From contig NZ_JAEVLT010000026.1 of the NCBI RefSeq assembly GCF_024494385.1, positions 1 through 64,000 of the forward strand: a DNA stretch of 64,000 bases, given 5' to 3'. The position numbers and the translations under genes are program-made. Every line of letters starts with the position of its first letter. Positions within the stretch are counted from its first letter, which is position 1. Source of the stretch: Bacillus sp. EB600 (GTDB lineage: Bacteria > Bacillota > Bacilli > Bacillales > Cytobacillaceae). Shown here piece after piece: positions 38,933 to 47,508 of the stretch. Below the pieces are notes generated by a model, which did not search any database, was not told where the DNA came from, and saw only the letters and a list, made by a program, of their open reading frames with translations.

Positions 38933-41011
38933 ATGTTCTCATTACTGAATTTACTTGCTTACCTAACTGTGGCAGGATATGCCGTGTACTTATTTGTCAA
39001 TCTTCTATATACCCGGATTTTATTTATAAAGCTTGGTAAAAAAGCAGAATTTGAACCAAACCTGAAAGAACGAATTAATCTGATCTTGATCAATGGCTTC
39101 GGTCAAAAGAAATTATTCAAAGACAAGAAAAGCGGTTTGATGCATCTTATACTATTTTATACCTTTTTTATCATTCAAATTGGACTTATAGAGCTCATCA
39201 TAAAAGGATTTATTACAGGGTATGAATTTCCTTTTGGTGAGGCCCATAAATATTTCAGTCTTCTGCAGGAGTGGGCTACATTCCTTATGTTGTTGGCTGT
39301 GATATATGGATTTTACCGCCGTTATGGAGAAAAGTTAAAGCGATTACAATGGAAGCGAGATGGCAAAGCAGCTTTTGTCTATATCGCCTTAATTACTTTA
39401 ACTTCATCCATCCTGCTTACATTGGGATTTGAAGCAATTATGGTAGGACATGAACCAAACCTTGTATATGCTCCATTCTCTGGTTCTATTGCGATGTTGT
39501 TCTCTGGAATCGGTACAACAGTTGGCACTGTGTTGTTTTATGCATTTTGGTGGGTTCATATGTTTACTGTATTCACATTCCTAGTGTTTGTACCGCAGTC
39601 CAAGCAATTTCATGAATTATTTGCCATGGTCAATATCTTTTTTAAAAAACAAGGCCCTGTTGGGAAACTAAAAAAGATTGACTTTGAGGATGAGTCAGCT
39701 GAAACATTTGGTGTTGGGAAAATTGAGGATTTTGCACAGAATCAGTTAATTGATCTTTATGCCTGTGCAGAGTGTGGACGATGTACCAATATGTGTCCAG
39801 CTTCAGGAACCGGAAAAGTGTTATCTCCAATGGACCTTATTGTGAAAATGAGGGATCATTTGACAGAAAAAGGAGCAGCGATTACTTCTAGACAGCCATG
39901 GGTACCTACCTTTGCCTTTAAAAACACAAAGGGATATCAATTGGCAATAGCGGGTGTCGGAGCTCGCGAAACTGCAGCGACAATCGAAAATATTAGCTTA
40001 ATTGGAGATGTCATTACAGAAGAAGAAATCTGGGCATGTACAACTTGCCGAAACTGTGAAGACCAATGTCCAGTCATGAATGAGCATGTCGATAAAATTA
40101 TCGATTTGCGACGTTACCTTGTCTTAACTGAGGGGAAAATGAATTCAGATGCTCAGCGCGCGATCACAAATATCGAGCGACAAGGAAATCCATGGGGAAT
40201 TAATAAAAAAGAGCGTGAAAATTGGCGTGATGGCCGAGAAGATATTCAAGTTCCAACGGTTAAAGAAATGGAAAAATCTGAACAAGAATTCGAATATTTA
40301 TTCTTCGTTGGTTCCATGGGATCCTATGATAACCGCAGTCAAAAGATTGCCCAGTCATTTGCCCATGTGATGAATGTAGCAGGAATTAAATTTGCGATCC
40401 TTGGTAATAAAGAGAAAAATTCAGGTGATACACCTCGACGAATTGGAAATGAGTTCTTATTCCAGGAATTAGCATCTGCCAATATTGACACCTTTCAAAA
40501 GCATAACGTGAAGAAAATTGTAACCATTGATCCACATGCTTATAACTCCTTTAAAAATGAATATCCGGAATTTGGTCTTGAGGCTGAAGTCTATCACCAT
40601 ACAGAATTGCTGTATCAATGGATCAAAGAAGGAAGAATAACTTTTACAAAAGAACTAAATGAAGTGATTACGTATCATGACTCTTGTTATTTAGGTCGCT
40701 ACAATACGGTCTATGATCCACCTCGTGAAATATTAAAAGCAATACCAGGGGTAAAATTGGTTGAGGCTGAACGCAACCGTGAAAACGGCATGTGCTGTGG
40801 AGCTGGCGGCGGGATGATGTGGACAGAGGAGAAGACGGGAAAAAGAGTTAATGTGGCAAGAACAGAACAGCTTCTTGAGGCAAAACCAACCATGATTGGT
40901 ACGGGATGTCCATATTGTTTAACGATGATCAGTGATGGTGTTAAAGCCAAAGAATTAGAAGAAACGATAGGAAACTTTGATATCGTTGAAATTGTAGAAA
41001 AAGCACTGTAA
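38933..41011 (+). CDS. Membrane Fe-S oxidoreductase, ETF:menaquinone oxidoreductase type (FadF/EMO family)
   Basis: A 692-residue protein. The first 240 residues contain about six membrane helices of the NarI/heterodisulfide-reductase-gamma kind. Two 4Fe-4S motifs follow, CAECGRCTNMCP and CTTCRNCEDQCP. Two CCG-type domains end the protein (HDSCYLGRYN, GMCCGAGGG, TGCPYC). Homologues pass electrons from ETF to menaquinone. The ATG at 38933 is nine bases after AAGGGGG. It couples the acyl-CoA dehydrogenases of this island to respiration. Confidence 0.87.
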   Translation: MFSLLNLLAYLTVAGYAVYLFVNLLYTRILFIKLGKKAEFEPNLKERINLILINGFGQKKLFKDKKSGLMHLILFYTFFIIQIGLIELIIKGFITGYEFPFGEAHKYFSLLQEWATFLMLLAVIYGFYRRYGEKLKRLQWKRDGKAAFVYIALITLTSSILLTLGFEAIMVGHEPNLVYAPFSGSIAMLFSGIGTTVGTVLFYAFWWVHMFTVFTFLVFVPQSKQFHELFAMVNIFFKKQGPVGKLKKIDFEDESAETFGVGKIEDFAQNQLIDLYACAECGRCTNMCPASGTGKVLSPMDLIVKMRDHLTEKGAAITSRQPWVPTFAFKNTKGYQLAIAGVGARETAATIENISLIGDVITEEEIWACTTCRNCEDQCPVMNEHVDKIIDLRRYLVLTEGKMNSDAQRAITNIERQGNPWGINKKERENWRDGREDIQVPTVKEMEKSEQEFEYLFFVGSMGSYDNRSQKIAQSFAHVMNVAGIKFAILGNKEKNSGDTPRRIGNEFLFQELASANIDTFQKHNVKKIVTIDPHAYNSFKNEYPEFGLEAEVYHHTELLYQWIKEGRITFTKELNEVITYHDSCYLGRYNTVYDPPREILKAIPGVKLVEAERNRENGMCCGAGGGMMWTEEKTGKRVNVARTEQLLEAKPTMIGTGCPYCLTMISDGVKAKELEETIGNFDIVEIVEKAL

Positions 41012-41079
41012 CTAAAAAGAATAACCACCATCAGTATGATCAAAACCCAATTGATGAAAGCTATACCTTATTTGAAAAA

Positions 41080-41139
41080 TTCTTAATCTTGCAAAATTGA
41101 TTCTTAATTTTGCGAAAAATTATCAATTCTGCGAGAATC
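41080..41139 (+). promoter_or_regulatory. Upstream activator sites before aliB (three tandem copies)
   Basis: TTCTTAATCTTGCAAAA (41080), TTCTTAATTTTGCGAAAA (41101) and TATCAATTCTGCGAGAAT (41121) are spaced about 21 bases apart, so they lie on the same helix face, as expected for cooperative enhancer binding. Confidence 0.7.
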
Positions 41140-41173
41140 TTAGATTTTAGTGCTTGTATATCGAGGATATAGG

Positions 41174-41190
41174 TTGGCACGAAATTTGCA
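41174..41190 (+). promoter_or_regulatory. Sigma-54 promoter of the aliB operon
   Basis: TTGGCACGAAATTTGCA is very close to the RpoN consensus TTGGCACGNNNNTTGCW. Confidence 0.9.
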
Positions 41191-41227
41191 ATATAAATAA
41201 TAACTATAACCAATAGGGGGAATTAAA

Positions 41228-42409
41228 ATGTTAAATTTTTCATTCACAGAAGAACAGGAATTTTTTCGTAAGATGTTAAAAGACTTTGCAAAAGAGGAGC
41301 TGTTACCAAACTATACGAAGTGGGATAGAGAAGGGATCACGCCAAGACATTTGTGGAAGAAGTTAGGCGAACTTGGTGTAAATGGTCTTCGAATTCCGGT
41401 CGAATATGGCGGAAGTGGTGCTGATTGTGTCACCACTGGGATTGCGGCTGAAGAAATTGGTCGAGGCGATTTCAATCTTACCTATGCCGTTATGTTGAAC
41501 GCTTTAATCGGTGAAATTATCAATAAACATGCACCTGAGGAATTAAAGCAAGAGTGGCTTCCAAAAATCGCAAGTGGCGATAGAATCGTCGGGATTGCGA
41601 TTACAGAGCCTACTGCAGGAACAGATGCTGGCGGAATTAAAACAACGGCTGTCCGTCAAGGAAATGGGTATGTTTTAAACGGTGAAAAGTCCGGAATTAG
41701 TGTGGCAACCGTCGCTGATGCGTTTCTCATTTTTGCTAAAACAGATCCTGAACTGGGGAACCGTGGGATTAGTTGCTTTATCGTTCCTTCTGATCTTCCA
41801 GGCGTGGAATGTAAAGGTTACGAGGATATGGGGAACATTCCAGTAGGACGTGGTTCGGTTTATTTAACCGATGTAGTGGTACCAGAGGAAAATTTGATTG
41901 GCCTTGAAAACAAAGGGTTTTCCCAGGTTATGAATGGGTTTGATCTCAGCCGTCTATTAATTGGTCTTCAATGTGTAGGGGCCGCTTCGCAAAGTATCGA
42001 TGAGACGATTGAACACGTCAAAATGAGAACTTCTTTTGGCAAACCTCTAGCAACTTATCAAGGGGTAGCCTTCCCAATTGTCACTCACTATACGCAATTA
42101 GAGTTTGTCAAATGGCAGGCATATCGTGGCCTTTGGCTTCGTGACCAAGGATTAAATCACTCGAAGGAATCCGCATCTGTCAAATGGCTAGGTCCAAAAT
42201 ATGGTGCAGACGCGATTCATGAATGTCTGTTGTTTAACGGTCACTATGCTTATACAAAGGAAATGCCTCATGAACAGCGTTTACGTGATGTCATTGGTTT
42301 GGAAATCGGGGATGGAACGGCACAAGCCAATATGATGGTCATCGCGAAGGATATCATCGGTAAAGAATACAAATCTACGAATCATCAATTAGTAACGTCC
42401 AAAAATTGA
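41228..42409 (+). CDS. aliB: Cyclohexanecarboxyl-CoA dehydrogenase-like acyl-CoA dehydrogenase (AliB type)
   Basis: A 393-residue ACAD-fold protein. The stretch YGGSGADCVTTGIAAEEIGRGDFN (cut here as YGGSGADCVTTG and EEIGRGDFN) is characteristic of the alicyclic branch as I remember it. ITEPTAGTDAGG contacts the flavin. Where ordinary members have IYEGT with the catalytic Glu, this protein has IGDGT, an Asp. It would introduce the first double bond into the ring and pass electrons to the island ETF. Sigma-54 promoter directly upstream. Confidence 0.75.
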   Translation: MLNFSFTEEQEFFRKMLKDFAKEELLPNYTKWDREGITPRHLWKKLGELGVNGLRIPVEYGGSGADCVTTGIAAEEIGRGDFNLTYAVMLNALIGEIINKHAPEELKQEWLPKIASGDRIVGIAITEPTAGTDAGGIKTTAVRQGNGYVLNGEKSGISVATVADAFLIFAKTDPELGNRGISCFIVPSDLPGVECKGYEDMGNIPVGRGSVYLTDVVVPEENLIGLENKGFSQVMNGFDLSRLLIGLQCVGAASQSIDETIEHVKMRTSFGKPLATYQGVAFPIVTHYTQLEFVKWQAYRGLWLRDQGLNHSKESASVKWLGPKYGADAIHECLLFNGHYAYTKEMPHEQRLRDVIGLEIGDGTAQANMMVIAKDIIGKEYKSTNHQLVTSKN

Positions 42410-42478
42410 AGCTGAACATGCCGATTCAAATAATTTAGTGATTGGTAGATCCGTTAAAATAAGTATTCAAATACAGTA

Positions 42479-42513
42479 ATAGATTTATAGGAGTTTATGG
42501 CTCCTTAAATCTA
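42479..42513 (+). other. Intercistronic hairpin before the thiolase gene
   Basis: ATAGATTTATAGGAG and CTCCTTAAATCTAT pair around a short loop. It lies about 20 bases before the thiolase start and has no T-run. Confidence 0.45.
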
Positions 42514-42535
42514 TTCATTTCTATAGGAGGAGTAA

Positions 42536-43729
42536 ATGAAACCAGTATATGTAGTTGAAACAGTACGTACGGCTATTGGGAAAATGGGGGGGACGTTAAA
42601 GGATGTTCCATCTGATTTTCTTGCCGCAAAAGTGATTGAAGAAGTCGTTAGTAGAGCGAACATAGATAAAAGTGCTGTTGGAGAAGTCATACTTGGCCAG
42701 ACAAAACAAACGTCAGATCAGCCCAATATTGGCCGGCTTGCTGCGCTGCGTGCAGGACTTCCTGTAGAAGTCCCAGGGTACACGGTTCATAGACAGTGTG
42801 GTTCGTCCCTTCAAGCGATCAATAATGGAGCATTGCAAATATCATGCGGGTTGAATGATGTCATCGTTGCAGGCGGAGTGGAATCGATGAGTTTAGCGCC
42901 ATTTTATATTCGTAATGCCCGTTATGGAGTAGGTACAGGAAATAATGTTCTTGTCGATTCGAATACGGAAAGCCAATTACGTTCTCAACCCTTTGAGAAG
43001 TATGGGAATTTAACGATGGGCTTAACAGCGGAAAATTTAGCTGAGCAATATGGGATTTCTCGAGAAGAGCAAGATGAATTTGCGATGAGAAGTCAACAAC
43101 TTGCGCATGATGCGATTTCTTCTGGCAAGTTTGAAAAAGAAATTGTTCCTTATGAAGTTCGGGAGCGTAAAAGCGTGAAAGCGTTTGCGGTGGATGAGCA
43201 TCCACGTTTAACAAGTTTAGAAAAGTTGGCTACCTTAAAACCCGTTTTTAAAGAAAATGGATCTGTTACACCTGGTAACAGTAGTGGTCGTAATGATGGA
43301 GCATCAGCCGTTGTGTTGATGTCTGAAGATGCAGTGAATCAATATGGAGTACAGCCAAAGGCCAAGATCCTTTCACAAGCTGTTTCAGGTGTGTCCCCTG
43401 AAATTATGGGAATTGGACCGGTTACATCTACAAAACTTGCCTTACAAAGAGCCCATTTAACATTGGAAGAGATTGGATTAATTGAGTTAAATGAAGCTTT
43501 TGCTGCTCAATCGATTGCCGTAATCAGAGAACTAAATCTTAATGTAGATAAAGTAAACGTAAACGGTGGCGCGATTGCATTAGGTCATCCATTAGGAGCA
43601 ACCGGATCTGTTCTTACGACAAAACTCCTTCATGAAATGGAACGAAGAGGCGTGAAGTATGGATTGGTGACATTGTGTATTGGCGGCGGACAGGGAATTA
43701 CAACCATTTTTGAAAATTGCTTAGTTTAA
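42536..43729 (+). CDS. Acetyl-CoA acyltransferase (thiolase)
   Basis: A 397-residue thiolase. The acyl-accepting Cys lies in HRQCGSSLQA near residues 84-93, the His in NGGAIALGHPLGATG near 345-359, and the second Cys in LCIGGGQG near the end. It would cleave 3-ketopimeloyl-CoA or acetoacetyl-CoA. Length is typical. It is followed after 15 bases by the 3-hydroxyacyl-CoA dehydrogenase gene. Confidence 0.92.
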   Translation: MKPVYVVETVRTAIGKMGGTLKDVPSDFLAAKVIEEVVSRANIDKSAVGEVILGQTKQTSDQPNIGRLAALRAGLPVEVPGYTVHRQCGSSLQAINNGALQISCGLNDVIVAGGVESMSLAPFYIRNARYGVGTGNNVLVDSNTESQLRSQPFEKYGNLTMGLTAENLAEQYGISREEQDEFAMRSQQLAHDAISSGKFEKEIVPYEVRERKSVKAFAVDEHPRLTSLEKLATLKPVFKENGSVTPGNSSGRNDGASAVVLMSEDAVNQYGVQPKAKILSQAVSGVSPEIMGIGPVTSTKLALQRAHLTLEEIGLIELNEAFAAQSIAVIRELNLNVDKVNVNGGAIALGHPLGATGSVLTTKLLHEMERRGVKYGLVTLCIGGGQGITTIFENCLV

Positions 43730-43744
43730 ATAGGAGGAAACGAA

Positions 43745-44596
43745 ATGGAAGTCAAAAAGATTGCGGTCATTGGTAGTGGAACGATGGGGCGTGGGATTGC
43801 TTATACTGCTGCATTATCAGGTTTTAAAGTATCCCTTCAGGATATATCGTCCGAAGCTCTCGAAAGAGCAAAAGATTATAACGGATCACTTGCTAATTCA
43901 AGTGTTGAAAAAGGATATATCACAAGTGAACAACGTGATGATGTACAACAAAATTTAACCTATACAACAGGGTTGCAGGAAGCAGTGGAAAGTGCGGATT
44001 TGGTTATTGAGGCCATTCTTGAAATTATGGAATTAAAGATTGAAACCTTTAAGAGGGTTGAGGAATTTGCCCCTGACCATGCCATTTTAGCAACCAACAC
44101 GTCTACGATGAGCCCAACTGAAATTGGGGCGGCAACGAAAAAACCAGATCAATTTGTAGCGATGCACTTCTTCAATCCCGTTCACCGTATGAAATTAATT
44201 GAAATTATTCGCGGAATTGATACTTCAGACAAAACGGTAGAGATCGTCCGTCAAGTTTCTGAAAAAATGGGAAAAGAAACGGTTGAGGTCAATGAATTTC
44301 CAGGCTTTGTCACGAGTCGAATGAATTGCATTATCGGAAATGAGGCCATGAATATGTTGATGGAAGGTGTGGCATCAGCTGAAGATATTGATAAAGCCAT
44401 TAAACTTGGCTTAAATCATCCAATGGGTCCACTGGAAATGGCTGATCTCGTTGGTTTGGACAGCCGACTTCGCAATATGGAGTATCTCTACCACGCTCTG
44501 GGTGAGAAATATCGTCCATCTCCATTACTGGTTAAATATGTGAAGGCAGGAAGATTAGGTAGGAAATCGGGACAAGGTTTTTACACTTATCAATAA
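43745..44596 (+). CDS. 3-hydroxyacyl-CoA dehydrogenase (PaaH/Hbd type)
   Basis: A 283-residue NAD-dependent enzyme with GSGTMGRGIA near residues 10-19, the catalytic His in MHFFNPVHRMKLIEI and the C-terminal domain start PGFVTSRMNC. It performs the third step of beta-oxidation. AGGAGG precedes the ATG. It lies in the aliB-thiolase operon. Confidence 0.93.
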   Translation: MEVKKIAVIGSGTMGRGIAYTAALSGFKVSLQDISSEALERAKDYNGSLANSSVEKGYITSEQRDDVQQNLTYTTGLQEAVESADLVIEAILEIMELKIETFKRVEEFAPDHAILATNTSTMSPTEIGAATKKPDQFVAMHFFNPVHRMKLIEIIRGIDTSDKTVEIVRQVSEKMGKETVEVNEFPGFVTSRMNCIIGNEAMNMLMEGVASAEDIDKAIKLGLNHPMGPLEMADLVGLDSRLRNMEYLYHALGEKYRPSPLLVKYVKAGRLGRKSGQGFYTYQ

Positions 44597-44638
44597 TTAG
44601 AACGAAAAAAATAATTGAATGGAAGGAACGTGAGACAA

Positions 44639-45787
44639 ATGGAACAAGTTCTATCAAAGGATATTCAATATTTAAAGCAGGGAATTCGTGACTTTATCGA
44701 GAATGAAGTAGAACCGCATGCAAATTTAATTGAAGAAACAGATGAAATTCCTCAAAGCATTTTAGAGAAATCGAAGGAAATGGGTTTATTTGCTCTTAGT
44801 ATTCCAGAAGAGTATGGCGGCTTAGGGATTGGAATGCTTGGAAAATGTGCTGTGTTAGAGGAAGTTGGCAGAACCATTAATGGATATACAACTGTCATTG
44901 GTGGTCATACAGGGATTGGTAGTGTTGGTATTGTAGAATTGGCAAATGAAGAACAAAAACAAAAATATCTACCGAGAATGGCTAGCGGGGAATACATTGG
45001 TGCCTTTGCTTTAACTGAGCCAAGTGCGGGATCTCACGCACATAATTTAAAAACAACAGCGGTAAAAAAGGGTGATCATTACATTCTTAATGGCTCTAAG
45101 TGCTATATTACCAATGCTGGACTTGCAGATGTATTCACAGTAATGGCGGTTACAGATTCATCTAAAGGACCAAAGGGGATTACGTCATTCATCGTTGAAA
45201 AGGATTTCCCAGGATTTAAGTTAGGAAACAAAGAAAAGAAAATGGGTCTTCATGGATCACACACATGGGAGATTTTCTTTGAAGATTGTGAAGTTCCAGT
45301 TGAGAACGTGTTAGGTGAAGAAGGGCAAGGCTATGTCAACGCGCTGAAAATCTTAGCAAACGGACGGGCAGCAATGGCGGCAAGAAATCTTGGATCCGCT
45401 GATAAATTATTAGATATGTCACTTGATTATGCTCATATGCGCATACAGTTTGGCAAACCGATTTTTGAACAACAAATTATTCAACACTACTTAGCTGAAA
45501 TGGCGACAGAAATTGAAGCGCTTCGTGCCTTTACTTATCATGTAGCCAATCTGGTTGATCAAGGTAAGAATGTAATTAAAGAAGCGGCAATGGTCAAATT
45601 GCTTGGTTCAGAAACATATGGTCGAGTTGCGGATAAAGCCGTTCAAATTCACGGAGGAATGGGTTATATTTCAGAATACCCGATCGAACGTTATTACCGT
45701 GATGCCCGAATTACGAGAATATACGAAGGGACATCTGAAATTCAAAAGAATATTATCGCAGCTCAATTGCATCGAAAATATCAATAA
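44639..45787 (+). CDS. Acyl-CoA dehydrogenase
   Basis: A 382-residue member with FALTEPSAGSHAHNLKT at the flavin site and an intact catalytic RIYEGTSEIQKN near the C-terminus. The ATG at 44639 (MEQVLSKD) follows GGAAGGAA; a TTG start 24 bases earlier is less likely. It is the third ACAD of the island. A dicarboxylyl-CoA such as pimeloyl-CoA is a reasonable but unproven substrate. Confidence 0.87.
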   Translation: MEQVLSKDIQYLKQGIRDFIENEVEPHANLIEETDEIPQSILEKSKEMGLFALSIPEEYGGLGIGMLGKCAVLEEVGRTINGYTTVIGGHTGIGSVGIVELANEEQKQKYLPRMASGEYIGAFALTEPSAGSHAHNLKTTAVKKGDHYILNGSKCYITNAGLADVFTVMAVTDSSKGPKGITSFIVEKDFPGFKLGNKEKKMGLHGSHTWEIFFEDCEVPVENVLGEEGQGYVNALKILANGRAAMAARNLGSADKLLDMSLDYAHMRIQFGKPIFEQQIIQHYLAEMATEIEALRAFTYHVANLVDQGKNVIKEAAMVKLLGSETYGRVADKAVQIHGGMGYISEYPIERYYRDARITRIYEGTSEIQKNIIAAQLHRKYQ

Positions 45788-45819
45788 GGGAAGCTAACTA
45801 GATTCACATAATCAACTAA

Positions 45820-45854
45820 CCCACAGTGGGAATGAAAGGAACCCCCGCTGTGGG
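45820..45854 (+). other. Hairpin after the acyl-CoA dehydrogenase gene
   Basis: CCCACAGTGGG and CCCGCTGTGGG form a GC-rich stem with a 13-base loop. No T-run follows, so it may be an attenuator or a 3' stabiliser between two operon segments. Confidence 0.5.
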
Positions 45855-45898
45855 AAGTTTCAATTATAAAGCTTTAAAACTAAAAAAGGGGGATTCTT

Positions 45899-46657
45899 TT
45901 GCGGATTAAAGATAAAGTGGCCTTCATAACCGGTGCTGGGGGCCCAATGGGGGAAGCGATCGCGTTACGTTTTGCCCAGGAGGGTGCTAACTTAGTTATC
46001 ACGGATATTTCGGAGAATCGATTAAATCGAACGAAAGAGAAATTGCTAGAATATATGGATGCTGATCAGATTTTAGCCATAAGAGCAAGTGTACTAGATT
46101 TTGATGAAGTAAAGGAAGTCGTGGATGAAGCAAATAAAAGGTTTGATAAAATCGATATTCTAGTGAATGTTGTGGGAGGTATCCGTGATGCGAACATGAT
46201 TAAATCTCTATTTGAAATAGAGGGAGAGCGCTGGGATCAAACAATGGAGCTTAATTTAAAGGGAACTTTTAATTGTACAAAATTAATTGCCCCTATGATG
46301 CTTCAGCGTGGTTACGGAAAAATGATCAACATTTCTACCATTCATTTTGACGGTGAAAAAGGGTACGCTGATTATGGGGCAGCGAAGGCGGGAGTAGCCT
46401 CCTTTACTAGAACGGCTGCTAAGGAGCTAAGTCCAACGATTAATGTGAATTGTATTGCACCAGGGTTAATTCAAACCTCCATTGTAGACCGAATGGATAG
46501 TGAAACCCTTAAGGAATATCGTTCTAAGACATTATTGGGAAGGTTAGGGGATCCAAAAGATATAGCCAATGCGGCGCTATTTTTAGCCAGTGATGAGTCA
46601 GCTTATATCACAGGACATATTATGCCTGTATCTGGTGGAATTTGGCCACATCTCTAA
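45899..46657 (+). CDS. Short-chain dehydrogenase/reductase
   Basis: A 252-residue SDR with GAGGPMGEAIA at the NAD site, catalytic Ser in NISTIHFDG and an intact YGAAK pair. NNAG is changed to NVVGG. TTG at 45899 is taken as start because AAGGGGG lies six bases upstream and no ATG fits. It may be a second hydroxyacyl-CoA dehydrogenase of the ring pathway. Confidence 0.75.
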   Translation: MRIKDKVAFITGAGGPMGEAIALRFAQEGANLVITDISENRLNRTKEKLLEYMDADQILAIRASVLDFDEVKEVVDEANKRFDKIDILVNVVGGIRDANMIKSLFEIEGERWDQTMELNLKGTFNCTKLIAPMMLQRGYGKMINISTIHFDGEKGYADYGAAKAGVASFTRTAAKELSPTINVNCIAPGLIQTSIVDRMDSETLKEYRSKTLLGRLGDPKDIANAALFLASDESAYITGHIMPVSGGIWPHL

Positions 46658-46663
46658 ACGCAT

Positions 46664-46738
46664 GCGGCAGCACCGTCTATTGAAATTGGAAAAGAGGTAG
46701 TAAGACGTATTCTAGTTCAGGAAATTTTTAACAAATAG
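46664..46738 (+). pseudogene. Remnant of an lhgO 3' end
   Basis: The open stretch reads AAAPSIEIGKEVVRRILVQ and then stops. It matches the C-terminus of LhgO at 50870-50920 (ASIEIGKEVVRRIPVQ), and the DNA is almost identical over about 50 bases. It lies seven bases after the SDR stop codon. It shows that an lhgO copy once stood here, or that part of the 49736 gene was copied. Confidence 0.75.
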
Positions 46739-46783
46739 GCTCGGGTTGATCATGGAATTATTAGAGAGAGGGGGTAGATTTCA

Positions 46784-47119
46784 ATGTTTAATGAAAAAAC
46801 GATGTTTATTGCGGGGCATGCACGTCTACCTCAGGGAATGGCAGCGAAAAGTGTCTTTGAAACTTTGACGATTACAGCCGAAATAGATAGAAAGTATGGA
46901 GTGATACTGGAAGCATCTTGTACATTGGCTACCGAGCATGGACGTCAGTTTATTGGACAGCTATTGAAGGGGTTCAGTATCAAAGATGGAGTGGATGAAG
47001 CGATCGATGCGATCCAAACCTATTATCAAGGTAAGGGTACGAATGCATTGGTAGCCTCACTAAAGGACCTTGCTCTCCATTATCAAAAAATAAAGGTAAT
47101 TGAAAGTAAAATTCTCTAG
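46784..47119 (+). CDS. DUF3870 domain protein
   Basis: A 111-residue protein whose MFIAGHARLPQGMAA start and ASCTLATEHGR...IGQLLKGFSI body match the DUF3870 family as I recall it. There is no membrane segment or known catalytic motif. Such genes occur near acyl-CoA and amino acid catabolism genes, but the function is not known. GAGAGGGGG precedes the ATG. Confidence 0.65.
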   Translation: MFNEKTMFIAGHARLPQGMAAKSVFETLTITAEIDRKYGVILEASCTLATEHGRQFIGQLLKGFSIKDGVDEAIDAIQTYYQGKGTNALVASLKDLALHYQKIKVIESKIL

Positions 47120-47199
47120 ATCATATGTATTTTATTAAGAAGAATAATAGTCTAAAAAACGATGTTTATATAGTGTATAAATCGTAAACTATTATAACG

Positions 47200-47386
47200 T
47201 GCTTATCTTTTGAAGACTAGCCTTTTCAAAAACGTAAACAGTTAAAATAGGAGAAATGGGAAAGTAAAAAATCCTGAAGACTGTTATTTTCACTGTGACT
47301 CTATTTTCAAAGAGCAGGGAAGTGAATATAAGCCAGTTGGTATAGTGGTGCCTAATAATTAGGTAGCATTTTTCAACTGGCTTTTT
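47200..47386 (+). ncRNA. Structured leader RNA A with terminator (cobalamin-riboswitch-like core)
   Basis: This leader is a paralogue of that at 51085-51290. Shared parts in order are a TTTTGAA.../...TTCAAAA hairpin, GTAAACAG, GGGAAAGTAAAAAATCC, GACTGTTA, CACTGTGACTC, a CTCT/AGAG loop, GAGCAGGGAAGTGAATATAAGCC, and a terminator GCCAGTTG.../...CAACTGGC with TTTTT at 47332-47386. The order GGGAA-AATCC-CTG-CTGTGA-GGGAAG recalls cobalamin riboswitches, though their GCCACTG box is missing. It precedes an acyl-CoA synthetase gene. The ligand is unknown. Confidence 0.65.
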
Positions 47387-47508
47387 ATATTTCATGTTTA
47401 CAGATTTGCTTATTAGCAGCCGTTCCAGCTCTAATCATTGCAGTGTTATTTTATTAATATTCCTGGAATTGAAAGGCGTAGAACTAAATCTATAATAGGA
47501 GTGAACAT

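Noticed and set aside
47200..47386. Lysine riboswitch before the acyl-CoA synthetase gene
   Set aside because: A glutarate/lysine link made it attractive, but the lysine core sequences are absent; the order of motifs is nearer to cobalamin riboswitches.
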